This document shows, one piece after another, positions 46,605-55,223 of a DNA stretch of 56,106 bases (position 1 is its first letter; every line of letters starts with the position of its first letter). The stretch is from assembly GCA_903865895.1 (NCBI GenBank), contig CAIPLM010000231.1:1-56106 (forward strand). The letters run 5' to 3'. The notes under the pieces were generated by a model. It was given only the letters and a program-made list of their open reading frames with translations, was not told the origin of the DNA and made no database searches. The translations under genes and the position numbers were made by a program. This stretch comes from an uncultured Rhodospirillales bacterium. Its GTDB lineage: Bacteria > Pseudomonadota > Alphaproteobacteria > Acetobacterales > Acetobacteraceae.

Positions 46605-47786
46605 TCAACGGCGAAACCCGAACAGCCGTGCCGCCGGGGCGATCGTCCAGCCCTGCACGCCGAGCGAGAGCAGCACGATCACGAACACCGCCGCGAAAAT
46701 CCGTCCGCCCTCCGGAACCCCCGACAGCACCGGCACGATCGCGAGGTAGATCGGCACAGCCCCACGCAGGCCGACCCAGCCGGCGAAGCCGATTTCGCCC
46801 CAGCGGTAACCGAGCGGGCGCAGGCATAGCGCGGCCGCCACCGGCCGGCCGACCAGCATGAGGGCGAGTGCCACCAGGCCGGCGCCGGCGAGGAAGGGTG
46901 GGAGGTGATGCGGCGTAACCAGCAACCCGAGCAGCACGAACAGCCCAATCTGCGCAATCCAGGCGAAGGCCTCGAAGGCCAGCTCGGTCCCCTCAGCCGC
47001 GCCGCCGAGCCGGGCACGCACCACGATCCCTGCGCAGTAGACGGCGAGGAAGCCGCTGGCGTGCAGCATCTGGGCGGCGCCGAACAGGGCAAAGCCGCCG
47101 GCCAGCAGCAGCACCGGGCGCAGGCTCGCCTCCGCCTTCACCCGCGCCAGCAGCCAGGCCAGCACCACGCCACCCGCCAGCCCCAGCGCCGCACCGCCCC
47201 CCATCTCCCATAGGAACATGACCCCGCCCGATAGCGGCGACAGGCCAGTCGGCGCCACCAGCGCCTCGGTGAGCGTAAGCGTCAGGAAGACGGCCATCGG
47301 GTCATTGAAGCCGCTCTCCACCTCCAGCACCGCGATCAGCCGCTCCGGTACCGCGGTGGTGCGGGCGCGCAGTACGGCGGCCACGGCCGCTGCATCAGTG
47401 GGTGAAACCAGCGCGCCAATTAGGAACGCCACCGTCCAGGAGGCGCCGGAGAGCCACTTGACCGCGACTGCGACGATCCCGGCGGTGACGGCGACCCCAA
47501 GCGTTGCCAGCAGCGCGCCGGCCACCCCGGCGCTGCGCAGCATTGGCCGCGTGGTCTTCAGCCCGCCCTCCAGCAGGATGATCACCAAGGCGAGGCTGCC
47601 GAGCAGGTAGGTCATGCGAAAGTCGTCGAACTGGATGCCGCCCGGCCCATCCTCGCCTGCGAGCATGCCCAGCACCATGAAGACCAGCAGCACCGGCGTG
47701 CCGATCCGCGCGGCAACCAGCCCGATCAGGATACAACCGATGCCGATCGCGCCGCCGACGAGAATGAATAGATGTGCGCCGTCCAT
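46605..47786 (-). CDS. CPA1 cation/proton antiporter, NhaP2-like without C-terminal domain
   Basis: 393 residues, about twelve membrane segments. CPA1 active-site motifs are present: SPTDAAAVAAVL and ESGFNDPMAVFLTL. The GWVGLRGAVPIYLAI segment is typical of NhaP2/CvrA potassium/proton antiporters. Those proteins carry a cytoplasmic C-terminal regulatory part (about 570-580 residues in all) that is lacking here. The gene ends one base after the convergent EamA gene. Confidence 0.9.
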   Translation of the reverse strand: MDGAHLFILVGGAIGIGCILIGLVAARIGTPVLLVFMVLGMLAGEDGPGGIQFDDFRMTYLLGSLALVIILLEGGLKTTRPMLRSAGVAGALLATLGVAVTAGIVAVAVKWLSGASWTVAFLIGALVSPTDAAAVAAVLRARTTAVPERLIAVLEVESGFNDPMAVFLTLTLTEALVAPTGLSPLSGGVMFLWEMGGGAALGLAGGVVLAWLLARVKAEASLRPVLLLAGGFALFGAAQMLHASGFLAVYCAGIVVRARLGGAAEGTELAFEAFAWIAQIGLFVLLGLLVTPHHLPPFLAGAGLVALALMLVGRPVAAALCLRPLGYRWGEIGFAGWVGLRGAVPIYLAIVPVLSGVPEGGRIFAAVFVIVLLSLGVQGWTIAPAARLFGFRR

Positions 47787-47947
47787 GCTGCTTCAGATGG
47801 GGGCGCCAGGCCGGGCTGGAAAGGGCCACGGTCAGCCGGGCGTCAGCGGGTAGAGCGTTCGCGGGGCGTGGCGGAACGGGAAGCTCGCGATATCGAGCGC
47901 CGCCGGGCCGGGGGCGGCGCGGACGTGGTTCTTCGCCTTGGCGCACC

Positions 47948-48922
47948 TCAGCGCGACCTCGGCGATATCGATCCCGCGCAGCGCCAGCAGCCCGGCGCCT
48001 CGCCGCGCAGCTGGTTCTGCACGCGGGCGGCGGTGAAAAAATCGAGGAAGGCGCGCACCTTGGCCGGCACGTAGTCGGTGCGGCGGAAGACGGCGTGAAT
48101 GCCGCGGCCGAACTGGAAGGTGGAGTTCGTCACCGCGTAGTCCGGCAAGATACGGCGCAGGCGCCCCGCCTCGATGTCCGACTGCACGGTGTAGTCGTCG
48201 AGCAGCGCGATGCCGTGGCCGGCCAATGCCAGCATGCGCAGCACCTCGCCGGAATTGGCCGCGGTGGCCGGGCGGATGGCGATCTCCTCCAGCACGCCGG
48301 CGCGGGCGAAGCGCCAGACCGGCTCCTCCCCGGCGATGCGATAGGGCAGGCAGCGCGCGGCGGCGAGGTCGGCGGGGCGGGTGATCGGCGGCGTGGCGTC
48401 GAGCAAGGCCGGGCTCGCCACCAGGATGCGCTCGGTCTGCAGGATCAACGCGCTGGCCAGCGAAGGGTCCGGCGGGCGGCCGATACGGATTTCGACGTCG
48501 ACCTGCATATCGTGGTGGTTGAGGTCAGCCGGACGCTCGGCCAGCGTGAGTTCGACGATGATTTCCGGGTTGATCGCCTGGAATTCCGGCACCAGCGGCG
48601 CCAGCACGCGATTGCCGAACATCAGGCGGGAATGCACCAGCAGCCGGCCGGAGGGGCGGGTCTGGAAGGCGGCCGCCTCGGCCTCGGCCATGCGGATGCC
48701 ATCGAGGATCGGCTCGATGCGCCGCAGATAGATCGCGCCCGCCTCGGTGAGCGCCAAAGTGCGGCTGGTGCGGTTGAACAACGTCACACCGAGATGGGTC
48801 TCGAACTCGCCGATGATGCGCGAGACCGAGGCGGGCGACAGGCCGGATTGGCGGGCCGCCTCGGAGAAGCTGCCATGCCGGGCGGTGGCCGCGAACAGCT
48901 CCATGCCATGTAGCCGGTTCAT
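47948..48922 (-). CDS. LysR-family transcriptional regulator
   Basis: 324 residues from the ATG at 48922; an ATG at 48937 would add five. The N-terminal helix-turn-helix (MELFAATARHGSFSEAARQSGLSPASVSRII) and LysR effector domain (SGRLLVHSRLMFGNRVLAPL) place it in the CrgA/AaeR-like branch. The tail from about residue 300 (RGEAPGCWRCAGS) is unusual. Divergent from the catabolic operon at 49,058 with dyads between, so it is the likely regulator of that operon. Confidence 0.93.
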   Translation of the reverse strand: MNRLHGMELFAATARHGSFSEAARQSGLSPASVSRIIGEFETHLGVTLFNRTSRTLALTEAGAIYLRRIEPILDGIRMAEAEAAAFQTRPSGRLLVHSRLMFGNRVLAPLVPEFQAINPEIIVELTLAERPADLNHHDMQVDVEIRIGRPPDPSLASALILQTERILVASPALLDATPPITRPADLAAARCLPYRIAGEEPVWRFARAGVLEEIAIRPATAANSGEVLRMLALAGHGIALLDDYTVQSDIEAGRLRRILPDYAVTNSTFQFGRGIHAVFRRTDYVPAKVRAFLDFFTAARVQNQLRGEAPGCWRCAGSISPRSR

Positions 48923-48940
48923 CCCAGCCTCCCCCATCTT

Positions 48941-48966
48941 CTCGAAATTCGAGTAAATATTGCTCG
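48941..48966. promoter_or_regulatory. Overlapping dyads in the LysR / catabolic-operon divergent gap
   Basis: CTCGAA-a-TTCGAG (48941-48953) is a near-perfect palindrome. It overlaps CGAG-N9-CTCG (48950-48966) in the one A/T-rich patch of the gap. This is a likely LysR binding region by position and symmetry; no footprint data. Confidence 0.5.
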
Positions 48967-49057
48967 TCTATTCCCCATTGTCACGGCCCGGCGATCTCGC
49001 AACAAAGGCGGCATGCAACGCGCGGCGCAACGGCCGGCACTCAGGGGGAACCGGACG

Positions 49058-50140
49058 ATGGTCCAATTCGGCATTTTCGTGCTCATGCAGCAGCGCGGCT
49101 ATCACCAGCGCCCCGACCAGATCCTGCACAACGCCGTCGAGCAGACCGTGCACGCCGACCAGGCCGGGTTCGACACCGCCTGGTATGCCGAGCACCATTT
49201 TTCCAACTATTGCCTCTGCCCCTCGCCACTGATGATGGTGGCCCATTGCGCGCCGCTCACACGGCGCATCCGGCTCGGCTCAGCGGTCTGCGTGCTGCCG
49301 CTCTACCACCCGGCGCGGCTGATGGCCGAGGCCGGGTTTGCCGACGTCGTCTCCAACGGGCGGCTCGAATTCGGTGTCGGCGCCGGCTATCAGGCGTTCG
49401 AGTTCGAGCGCTTCGGCGTGAAGCTCGCCGATGGCGCGGAGATTTTCTCGGAATTCCTCGACATCATCCAGGCCGGCATGCGCGACAAGATCTTCTCCTA
49501 CGAAGGCAAGCACCTCCGCTTCCCGCCCACCTCGATCGCCATGCGCACCCAGCAGCAGCCCATCCCGCCACTGTGGCTGGCGACGGGGAACCCCAAGGTG
49601 CAGGCGCGCGCCATTCGCGAGGGGCACAACCTGTTCGTCACCGCGCTGCTCAACGGTCCGGAGAAGCTCGCGGCCCTGCGCGAGGGGCTGCTCTCGGTCG
49701 CCGCCGGCGAGAACCGCAGCCTCGATGACACGCGCATCGCCCTGCTGCGCTGCGCCTTCGCGTCCGATCGCAAGTCCGAGATCGATGATTTCCTCGGCAG
49801 CGCCATCTACCAGCGCCGCATCTCCGAGAGCCTGCGCGATCGCCGGGCCCAGAGCGATGACGGCTACATGATCCGTGAGGACATCCGCCCGACCGACCCC
49901 ACCGTGGAGCAACTGCGCGCCAACCTGCCGGTGGGCAGCGTGGAGCAGGTGGTGGAGCGCATGGTCAATGAAATCCGCATCCTCAAGCCCACCCAAATCG
50001 CGCTGCAGACCCAGCTCGGCGACTTCGATCAGGCCGCCATGCTGCGCCAGATCGAGCTGTGGGGCACCCGCATCATCCCCGCCATCCGCAAAGAGCTCGG
50101 AGATGACATGCCGGCGGTCAAGGAAGCCGCGCTGGCCTGA
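49058..50140 (+). CDS. Luciferase-like flavin-dependent monooxygenase
   Basis: 360 residues from the ATG at 49058 with CAGGGGGAA upstream. Bacterial luciferase-like TIM barrel: an N-terminal FGIFVLMQQRG strand, GFDTAWYAEHHFSNY, RIRLGSAVCVLPLYHPARLMAEAGFADVVSNGRLEFGVGAGY. This class uses FMNH2 from a partner reductase for hydroxylation or Baeyer-Villiger oxidation. No flavin reductase is next to it. First gene of an operon ending in a CMD-like protein, so it probably catalyses an early oxidation in that pathway. Confidence 0.92.
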   Translation: MVQFGIFVLMQQRGYHQRPDQILHNAVEQTVHADQAGFDTAWYAEHHFSNYCLCPSPLMMVAHCAPLTRRIRLGSAVCVLPLYHPARLMAEAGFADVVSNGRLEFGVGAGYQAFEFERFGVKLADGAEIFSEFLDIIQAGMRDKIFSYEGKHLRFPPTSIAMRTQQQPIPPLWLATGNPKVQARAIREGHNLFVTALLNGPEKLAALREGLLSVAAGENRSLDDTRIALLRCAFASDRKSEIDDFLGSAIYQRRISESLRDRRAQSDDGYMIREDIRPTDPTVEQLRANLPVGSVEQVVERMVNEIRILKPTQIALQTQLGDFDQAAMLRQIELWGTRIIPAIRKELGDDMPAVKEAALA

Positions 50141-50211
50141 AACCACCGCGCGGGACTATCGCGCCACACACGTCTCGTCATAAGAAACCAATAATCCGGG
50201 GAAACGCATCA

Positions 50212-51438
50212 ATGACCCATCCCACGCTCCGCCGCCGCTCGCTGCTGGCCGCCGGACTCGCCGCGCCCACCCTCGCCCTGGGCAACCGCGCCCGCGCCCA
50301 GGGGGCGCCGATCAAGATCGGCGTACTGTGCGATATGTCCGGCATCTATGCCGATGACACCGGGCCGGGCCTGGTGGCCGGCGTCAATGTTGCGGTGAAC
50401 GAACTCGGCGGCAAGATCGGCAACCGGCCGATCCAGGTGCTCGCAGCCGATGACAAGAACAAGCCCGATGTCGGCGCCGACGTCGCCGCCCAGTGGCTCG
50501 ACAAGGACGGCGTGAGCGCCATCGTCTGCGCCTCGGCCTCCTCCATCACCCTCGCGGTGGCGAGCCTGTGCAAGGCGCGCAACAAGGCGCTGCTGATCTG
50601 CGGCTCGCTGAGCGCCGATCTCACGGGCAGCCAGTGCAGCCCGATGTCCTTCCAGTTCAGCCTCGACACCTATGCCGGCCCCAAATCGGTGATCGCGCCG
50701 ACCATCCGCGAGGGGGCGAAGAACTGGTTCATCATCAACGTGGACTACGCCTTCGGCCTCAGCCTGCGCGACGAGGGGGCGAAGTTCATCGCGGCCAATG
50801 GTGGCAAGCTGCTGGGTACCACCTCCTTCCCGCTCGGCACCACCGATTTCGCCAGCCAGTTGCTCCAGGCGCGTTCCTCCGGCGCCGAGGCGATCGCGCT
50901 GGCCTGTGGCGGGGCCGATTGGTCGAACCTGTGCAAGCAGGCGCATGAGTTCGGCATCACCCAGGGCGGTCAGCGCCTGGTGACGCTGACCGGCGGCATC
51001 AACGAGATCCAGGCGGTCGGCGGCGATCTCTGCGCCGGCATGATCGCCTCCACCCCCTTCTACTGGGATCTCGACGAGGGCTCGCGCGGCTTCTCGGCCA
51101 AGTTCCGCGCCCTGCATGGCGGCCGCTTCCCCAATTGGCAGCAGGCCAATGGCTATTCGAGCGTGATGCATTGGGCCCGCGCAGTTGCGGCCACCGGCAC
51201 CGAGGACGGCGCCAAGGTGGCCCCGGCGATGCGTGCCGCCCCGGTGAAGGACGCGCTGATCGACGGCGCCGCCATCCGCGCCGACGGGCAGGTGATGCGG
51301 CCGACCTACCTTGTTAAGGTGAAGCCCGAGACCGCCAAGGGCCGCGCCGATATCTTCTCCCACGTCGCGACCTTGTCGGCCGAGCAAAGCTGGCGCCCGG
51401 CCGTGGAGAGCGCCTGTCCCGCCCTCAAGCCCGTCTGA
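50212..51438 (+). CDS. Orphan PBP1-type (Peripla_BP_6) substrate-binding protein
   Basis: 408 residues. The N-terminus (TLRRRSLLAAGLAAPTLALG) looks like a twin-arginine signal, unlike its Sec-type paralogue at 38,030. Shared blocks with that paralogue include DMSGIYAD, DKNKPDVG, GSLSADLTGSQCSP, NVDYAFG and FPLGTTDFASQLLQA. It has no permease or ATPase neighbours and sits inside the catabolic operon, implying it captures the pathway substrate and shares a transporter encoded elsewhere. Confidence 0.93.
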   Translation: MTHPTLRRRSLLAAGLAAPTLALGNRARAQGAPIKIGVLCDMSGIYADDTGPGLVAGVNVAVNELGGKIGNRPIQVLAADDKNKPDVGADVAAQWLDKDGVSAIVCASASSITLAVASLCKARNKALLICGSLSADLTGSQCSPMSFQFSLDTYAGPKSVIAPTIREGAKNWFIINVDYAFGLSLRDEGAKFIAANGGKLLGTTSFPLGTTDFASQLLQARSSGAEAIALACGGADWSNLCKQAHEFGITQGGQRLVTLTGGINEIQAVGGDLCAGMIASTPFYWDLDEGSRGFSAKFRALHGGRFPNWQQANGYSSVMHWARAVAATGTEDGAKVAPAMRAAPVKDALIDGAAIRADGQVMRPTYLVKVKPETAKGRADIFSHVATLSAEQSWRPAVESACPALKPV

Positions 51439-51484
51439 ACACAGCCCGCCTGATCAACCGGCCCTGCCGCCGAAAGGACACAAC

Positions 51485-52258
51485 ATGAGCGATTCCGATA
51501 TCCTCCTCGTCGAGGTCAGCGACTACATCGCGGTGGTCACGATGAACCGCCCGCCGGTCAACGCGCTGGATCGCCCGATGCGCAACCGCATCATCGCCGC
51601 GTTCGACGAGATCTCCGAGCGTGACGACGTGCGCGTCGCCATCCTCACCGGCAATGGCCGCTCGTTCTGCGCCGGCGCTGATCTGCGCGCCCGGCCGGAC
51701 CTCTCGGTGAAGGGTGCGTTCCACGACCACAACCGCGCCACCCGCGAGACCTCCAACGCCATCTCCGAGTGCATGAAGCCGGTGATCGCCGCGGTGAACG
51801 GTTCGGCGCTTGGCGCCGGCATGGGCCTCATGGCGCATTCCGACATCATGCTGGCCTGCGAAGAGGCGACCTTCGGGATGCCGGAGATCGATGTCGGTCT
51901 CGCCGGCGGGGCGGCGATGATGCACACGCTGTTCGGCCGCTCCACCATGCGGCGCATGATGTACACCGGCCTGCGTTTGCCGGCCGCGGAGCTGTATCGC
52001 CGTGGCATCATCGAGGCGGTGACGACCCGCGAGGGGTTGCTGCCGGCGGCGATGGAGATCGCCCGCGAGATCGCCTCCAAGTCGCCGCTCGGCATCCGCT
52101 ACGCCAAGCAATCCGCCAACATGGTGGTCAACATGCCCGAGCGCGACGCCTATCGCATCGAGCAGAATTTCACCATGGCGCTGGCCGCCACCGAGGATGC
52201 GCTCGAGGCCCGCACGGCGATGTTGGAGAAGCGCAAGCCGGTGTTCAAGGGCCGCTGA
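51485..52258 (+). CDS. Enoyl-CoA hydratase/isomerase family protein
   Basis: 257 residues, crotonase fold. CoA/oxyanion motifs: NRPPVNALDRPM, GRSFCAGADLRAR, and NGSALGAGMGLMAHSDIML. The crotonase acid Glu in FGMPEIDVG is present, but the first catalytic Glu (Glu144 in rat hydratase, in the GGGCEL context) is replaced by Gly in GAGMGL. It may therefore be an isomerase or another crotonase-type enzyme rather than a standard hydratase. Followed by the acyl-CoA dehydrogenase pair. Confidence 0.9.
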   Translation: MSDSDILLVEVSDYIAVVTMNRPPVNALDRPMRNRIIAAFDEISERDDVRVAILTGNGRSFCAGADLRARPDLSVKGAFHDHNRATRETSNAISECMKPVIAAVNGSALGAGMGLMAHSDIMLACEEATFGMPEIDVGLAGGAAMMHTLFGRSTMRRMMYTGLRLPAAELYRRGIIEAVTTREGLLPAAMEIAREIASKSPLGIRYAKQSANMVVNMPERDAYRIEQNFTMALAATEDALEARTAMLEKRKPVFKGR

Positions 52259-52259
52259 G

Positions 52260-53435
52260 ATGCAGCCCGGCCTGTCTGGCGAGGCTTTTCGCGCCCATGT
52301 CCTCGCCTGGCTGGCGGCCAATGTGCCGGCGGGGATCCGCATCGACCAGCCGGGCTATCAGGAGCCGGACCTCGAGGCGTGCCGCGCCTTCGAGGCGGCA
52401 CTCCACAAGGGCGGGCTCGCCGGCATCACCTGGCCGGTCGAATATGGCGGGCACGGGCTGACCATCCGCGAGCACCTCATCGCCAATCAGGAAATCGGCC
52501 GCCGCGGCCTGCCCGAGAGCATCAACTCCCTGGGCAAGGAACTCGCCGGGCCGATCATCCTGGCGATCGGCAATGAGGAGCAGAAGCTGCGCCTGCTGCC
52601 CCCGCTGCTGGAGATGAAGCAGATCTGGTGTCAGGGTTTCTCCGAACCGGGTGCCGGGTCCGACCTCGCGGGCCTGCGCACGCGGGCCACCCGCGATGGC
52701 GATCACTGGCGCATCAACGGCCGCAAGATCTGGACCTCGGCCAGCCCCTGGGCCGATCGCTGCCTGCTGCTCGCCCGCACCGGCGCGCTGGAGGATCGCC
52801 ACAAGGGTTTGGCCCTGTTCGCCATGCGGATGGACGCCCCGGGGGTGACGGTGCAGCCGATCCGCCAGATCGACGGCAGCACGGATTTCGCCGAGGTGAT
52901 CCTGGAGGACGTGCCGGTCGACGCCGCCGATGCGCTCGGCGCGCCGGATGAGGGCTGGGGTGCTGCAGTGCGCGTGCTCTCCATCGAGCGCGCCACCAAC
53001 CGCATGTATCGCGCCTGGCGCTTCGAGAACGAGCTCTCGCACCTCATGCGCGCCTGCCGGTCCGACGCCACGCTCGCCGGTCTGATCGGCAGCGGCGAAT
53101 ACCATCGCCGGCTCGCCGAGATCATGGTCGATATCGAGATCATCAAGGGCTACGTCGAACCCACGGTGGAGCGGCTGGCCGAAGGCGAGGCGATCGGCGA
53201 TCGCGGCAGCCTGATGAAGCTGCACTGGTCCGAGGCGCATCAGCGCTTCGCCGTGCTGGCGATGGAGCTGCTGGACCAGGCGCCCCCCGGCGCGGGCGAC
53301 GAGGTGGCGGCGGCGCGGGCGCGCTTCCAGAGCACCTATCTGCGCGGCCGCGCCGAGACGATCTACGCCGGCACAACCGAAGTGCAGCTCGGCATCATCG
53401 CCGACCGCATGCTGAAGCTGCCGAGGGAGCGCTGA
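52260..53435 (+). CDS. Acyl-CoA dehydrogenase, large subunit type
   Basis: 391 residues from the ATG at 52260, one base after the hydratase stop. Full acyl-CoA dehydrogenase layout: FAD/substrate motif QGFSEPGAGSDLAGLRTRA, the INGRKIWTS segment, and a C-terminal RAETIYAGTTEVQLGIIADRML. The C-terminal TIYAGTTEVQ region is where FAD and the acyl chain meet. The neighbouring 325-residue homologue starts one base later, the arrangement seen in heteromeric acyl-CoA dehydrogenases (for example steroid-side-chain FadE pairs). Confidence 0.94.
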   Translation: MQPGLSGEAFRAHVLAWLAANVPAGIRIDQPGYQEPDLEACRAFEAALHKGGLAGITWPVEYGGHGLTIREHLIANQEIGRRGLPESINSLGKELAGPIILAIGNEEQKLRLLPPLLEMKQIWCQGFSEPGAGSDLAGLRTRATRDGDHWRINGRKIWTSASPWADRCLLLARTGALEDRHKGLALFAMRMDAPGVTVQPIRQIDGSTDFAEVILEDVPVDAADALGAPDEGWGAAVRVLSIERATNRMYRAWRFENELSHLMRACRSDATLAGLIGSGEYHRRLAEIMVDIEIIKGYVEPTVERLAEGEAIGDRGSLMKLHWSEAHQRFAVLAMELLDQAPPGAGDEVAAARARFQSTYLRGRAETIYAGTTEVQLGIIADRMLKLPRER

Positions 53436-53436
53436 T

Positions 53437-54414
53437 ATGACCATCGCCACCGATGACGCGCTCGCCGCCTTCGCCACCACCGCCACGAGTGCGGTGGCGC
53501 AATGCGCCGGGCTCGACCCGCGCGGCCGCGCGCGCTGCCTCGCCGAGGCCGGGCTGATCGGCGTGCTGGCCGCCGAAGCCTCGGGCGGCCTCGCGCTCGG
53601 GCTCGATCATGCCGTGCCGGTGCTGCACGCTGCCGGCGCCGGGCTGCTCGGCTATCCCCTGCTGGAATCGATGCTGCTCGCCGCCGCACTCGGCGAGCGG
53701 CCGGAGGCGGCGCGCATCGTGCTCGGCGATGCCACCGCCACCATCGCCTGGTCTGGCGGTGCGCAGCTGGAGGGCGGGCTGCTCTCCGGCACCGCTGGTC
53801 GCGCGCCGATGGCCGACAGCGCCGATCTCGTGCTGGTCCGCCTCGCCGACGGCGCCGCGCTGGTGGATGCCACCGGCCCCGGCGTCATTATCGACGCCGG
53901 CGACGGGCTCGATCTCGAGGCGGCGGAATGCCGCGTGATCCTCTCCGGCGCCACACCGCTCGCGCTGCTCGATGGCGATGCGATGGATGCCATTCTCCAG
54001 GGTGCGCGGCTGCTCTGGGCGGCCGCGATCGGCGGTGCGGTGGAAACCTGCCTCGCCGCCGCCGTCGCCCATACCTCGACGCGCGTGCAGTTCGGCAAGG
54101 CGCTGGTCAGCTTCCAGTCGCTGCGCCACGCCATGGCGCGGCAGAAACTCGCCGCCGAGCACATCGGCGCCGCCATCGCCCGCAGCCTCATGCACCCGGA
54201 CGATCGGCTCGCCCGCGCCGCTGCCTTCGCCGCCGCCACCCGCTTCGGCGCCAGCGCGGTGGAATCGGCGCTGCAATTGCATGGCGGGATGGGCTTCACC
54301 TGGGACATCCCGATGCACCGCCACCTCCGCCGCATCCGCGCCTGGGACGCGCAGGGCGATGCCCCCGGCCTGCACCGCCGCCTCGCCGCCGATCTTCTCG
54401 CCGCCAACGCCTGA
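53437..54414 (+). CDS. Acyl-CoA dehydrogenase, small subunit type
   Basis: 325 residues, short and Ala-rich, starting one base after the large-subunit stop. It keeps the C-terminal FAD-contact motif (QLHGGMGFTWDIPMHRHLRRIRAW) but has a shorter, divergent N-terminal and middle part. It probably forms an alpha2beta2 heteromer with the preceding protein. Substrate unknown; heteromers are typical for bulky CoA esters. Confidence 0.9.
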   Translation: MTIATDDALAAFATTATSAVAQCAGLDPRGRARCLAEAGLIGVLAAEASGGLALGLDHAVPVLHAAGAGLLGYPLLESMLLAAALGERPEAARIVLGDATATIAWSGGAQLEGGLLSGTAGRAPMADSADLVLVRLADGAALVDATGPGVIIDAGDGLDLEAAECRVILSGATPLALLDGDAMDAILQGARLLWAAAIGGAVETCLAAAVAHTSTRVQFGKALVSFQSLRHAMARQKLAAEHIGAAIARSLMHPDDRLARAAAFAAATRFGASAVESALQLHGGMGFTWDIPMHRHLRRIRAWDAQGDAPGLHRRLAADLLAANA

Positions 54415-54427
54415 CCCGGAGCCCGAC

Positions 54428-55183
54428 ATGAGCACCCCCCCCTTCGCCGGCAAAGCCATCCTCATCACCGGCGCCGGCAACGGCATCGGCAAGGCCACCG
54501 CCCTCCACCTCGCCAGCCTCGGCGCCGTGGTGGGGGTGAACGACCTGCGGCCCAATTTCGTCGATGCCACGGTGGCGGCGATCGCCGAGGCGGGCGGACA
54601 GGCGGTCGCGGTGACGCAGGATGTCGCCACCCGCGAGGGCATGTATGCCGCCGTCGACACCTTCGCCGCCGCCGCTGGTGGCCTGCACGGCATGGTCAAC
54701 AACGCCGCCTGGGTGCGCTATCAGGCGCTGGCCGATATCGCGCCCGAGACGGTCGATCGCATGCTCAATATCGGCTTCAAGGGCATCATCTGGGGCATGC
54801 AGGCCGCCGCGGCGCGCATGGAAGGGCCGGGCAGCATCGTCAACATCGCCTCCGCCGCCGGCTTGCGCTCCACCCCGTCCTCCATCGTCTATAGCGGGAT
54901 CAAGGCCGCCGTGATGGGCATGACGCGCGCCGCTGCGGTGGATCTCGGCGCCCGGCAGATCCGCGTGAACGCCATCGCCCCCTCGGCAACGCCCACCGAG
55001 GGCACCATGCGCAACCGTGATGCCGACCGTGACGCCCATCGCATCGCCCAAACCCCGCTCGGCCGCCTCGGCACCGTCGATGACATGGCGCGCGCCATCA
55101 CCTTCCTGCTCTCGGGCGAGAGCCGCTACATCACCGGCCAGGTGCTGTCGGTCGACGGCGGCATCTCCACCAGCTTCCTCTGA
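54428..55183 (+). CDS. Short-chain dehydrogenase/reductase
   Basis: 251 residues from the ATG at 54428. Classical SDR: TGAGNGIG cofactor motif near the N-terminus, NNAAW, catalytic Ser in NIASAAG, and Tyr-Ser-Gly-Ile-Lys. It ends with the usual GQVLSVDGGISTSFL. It likely oxidises a 3-hydroxyacyl-CoA or ring alcohol made by the preceding enzymes. A 40-bp gap precedes the CMD-like gene. Confidence 0.94.
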   Translation: MSTPPFAGKAILITGAGNGIGKATALHLASLGAVVGVNDLRPNFVDATVAAIAEAGGQAVAVTQDVATREGMYAAVDTFAAAAGGLHGMVNNAAWVRYQALADIAPETVDRMLNIGFKGIIWGMQAAAARMEGPGSIVNIASAAGLRSTPSSIVYSGIKAAVMGMTRAAAVDLGARQIRVNAIAPSATPTEGTMRNRDADRDAHRIAQTPLGRLGTVDDMARAITFLLSGESRYITGQVLSVDGGISTSFL

Positions 55184-55223
55184 TCGGCTCATACCGCGCC
55201 ACCCCAACCCCGGAGACACCTGC

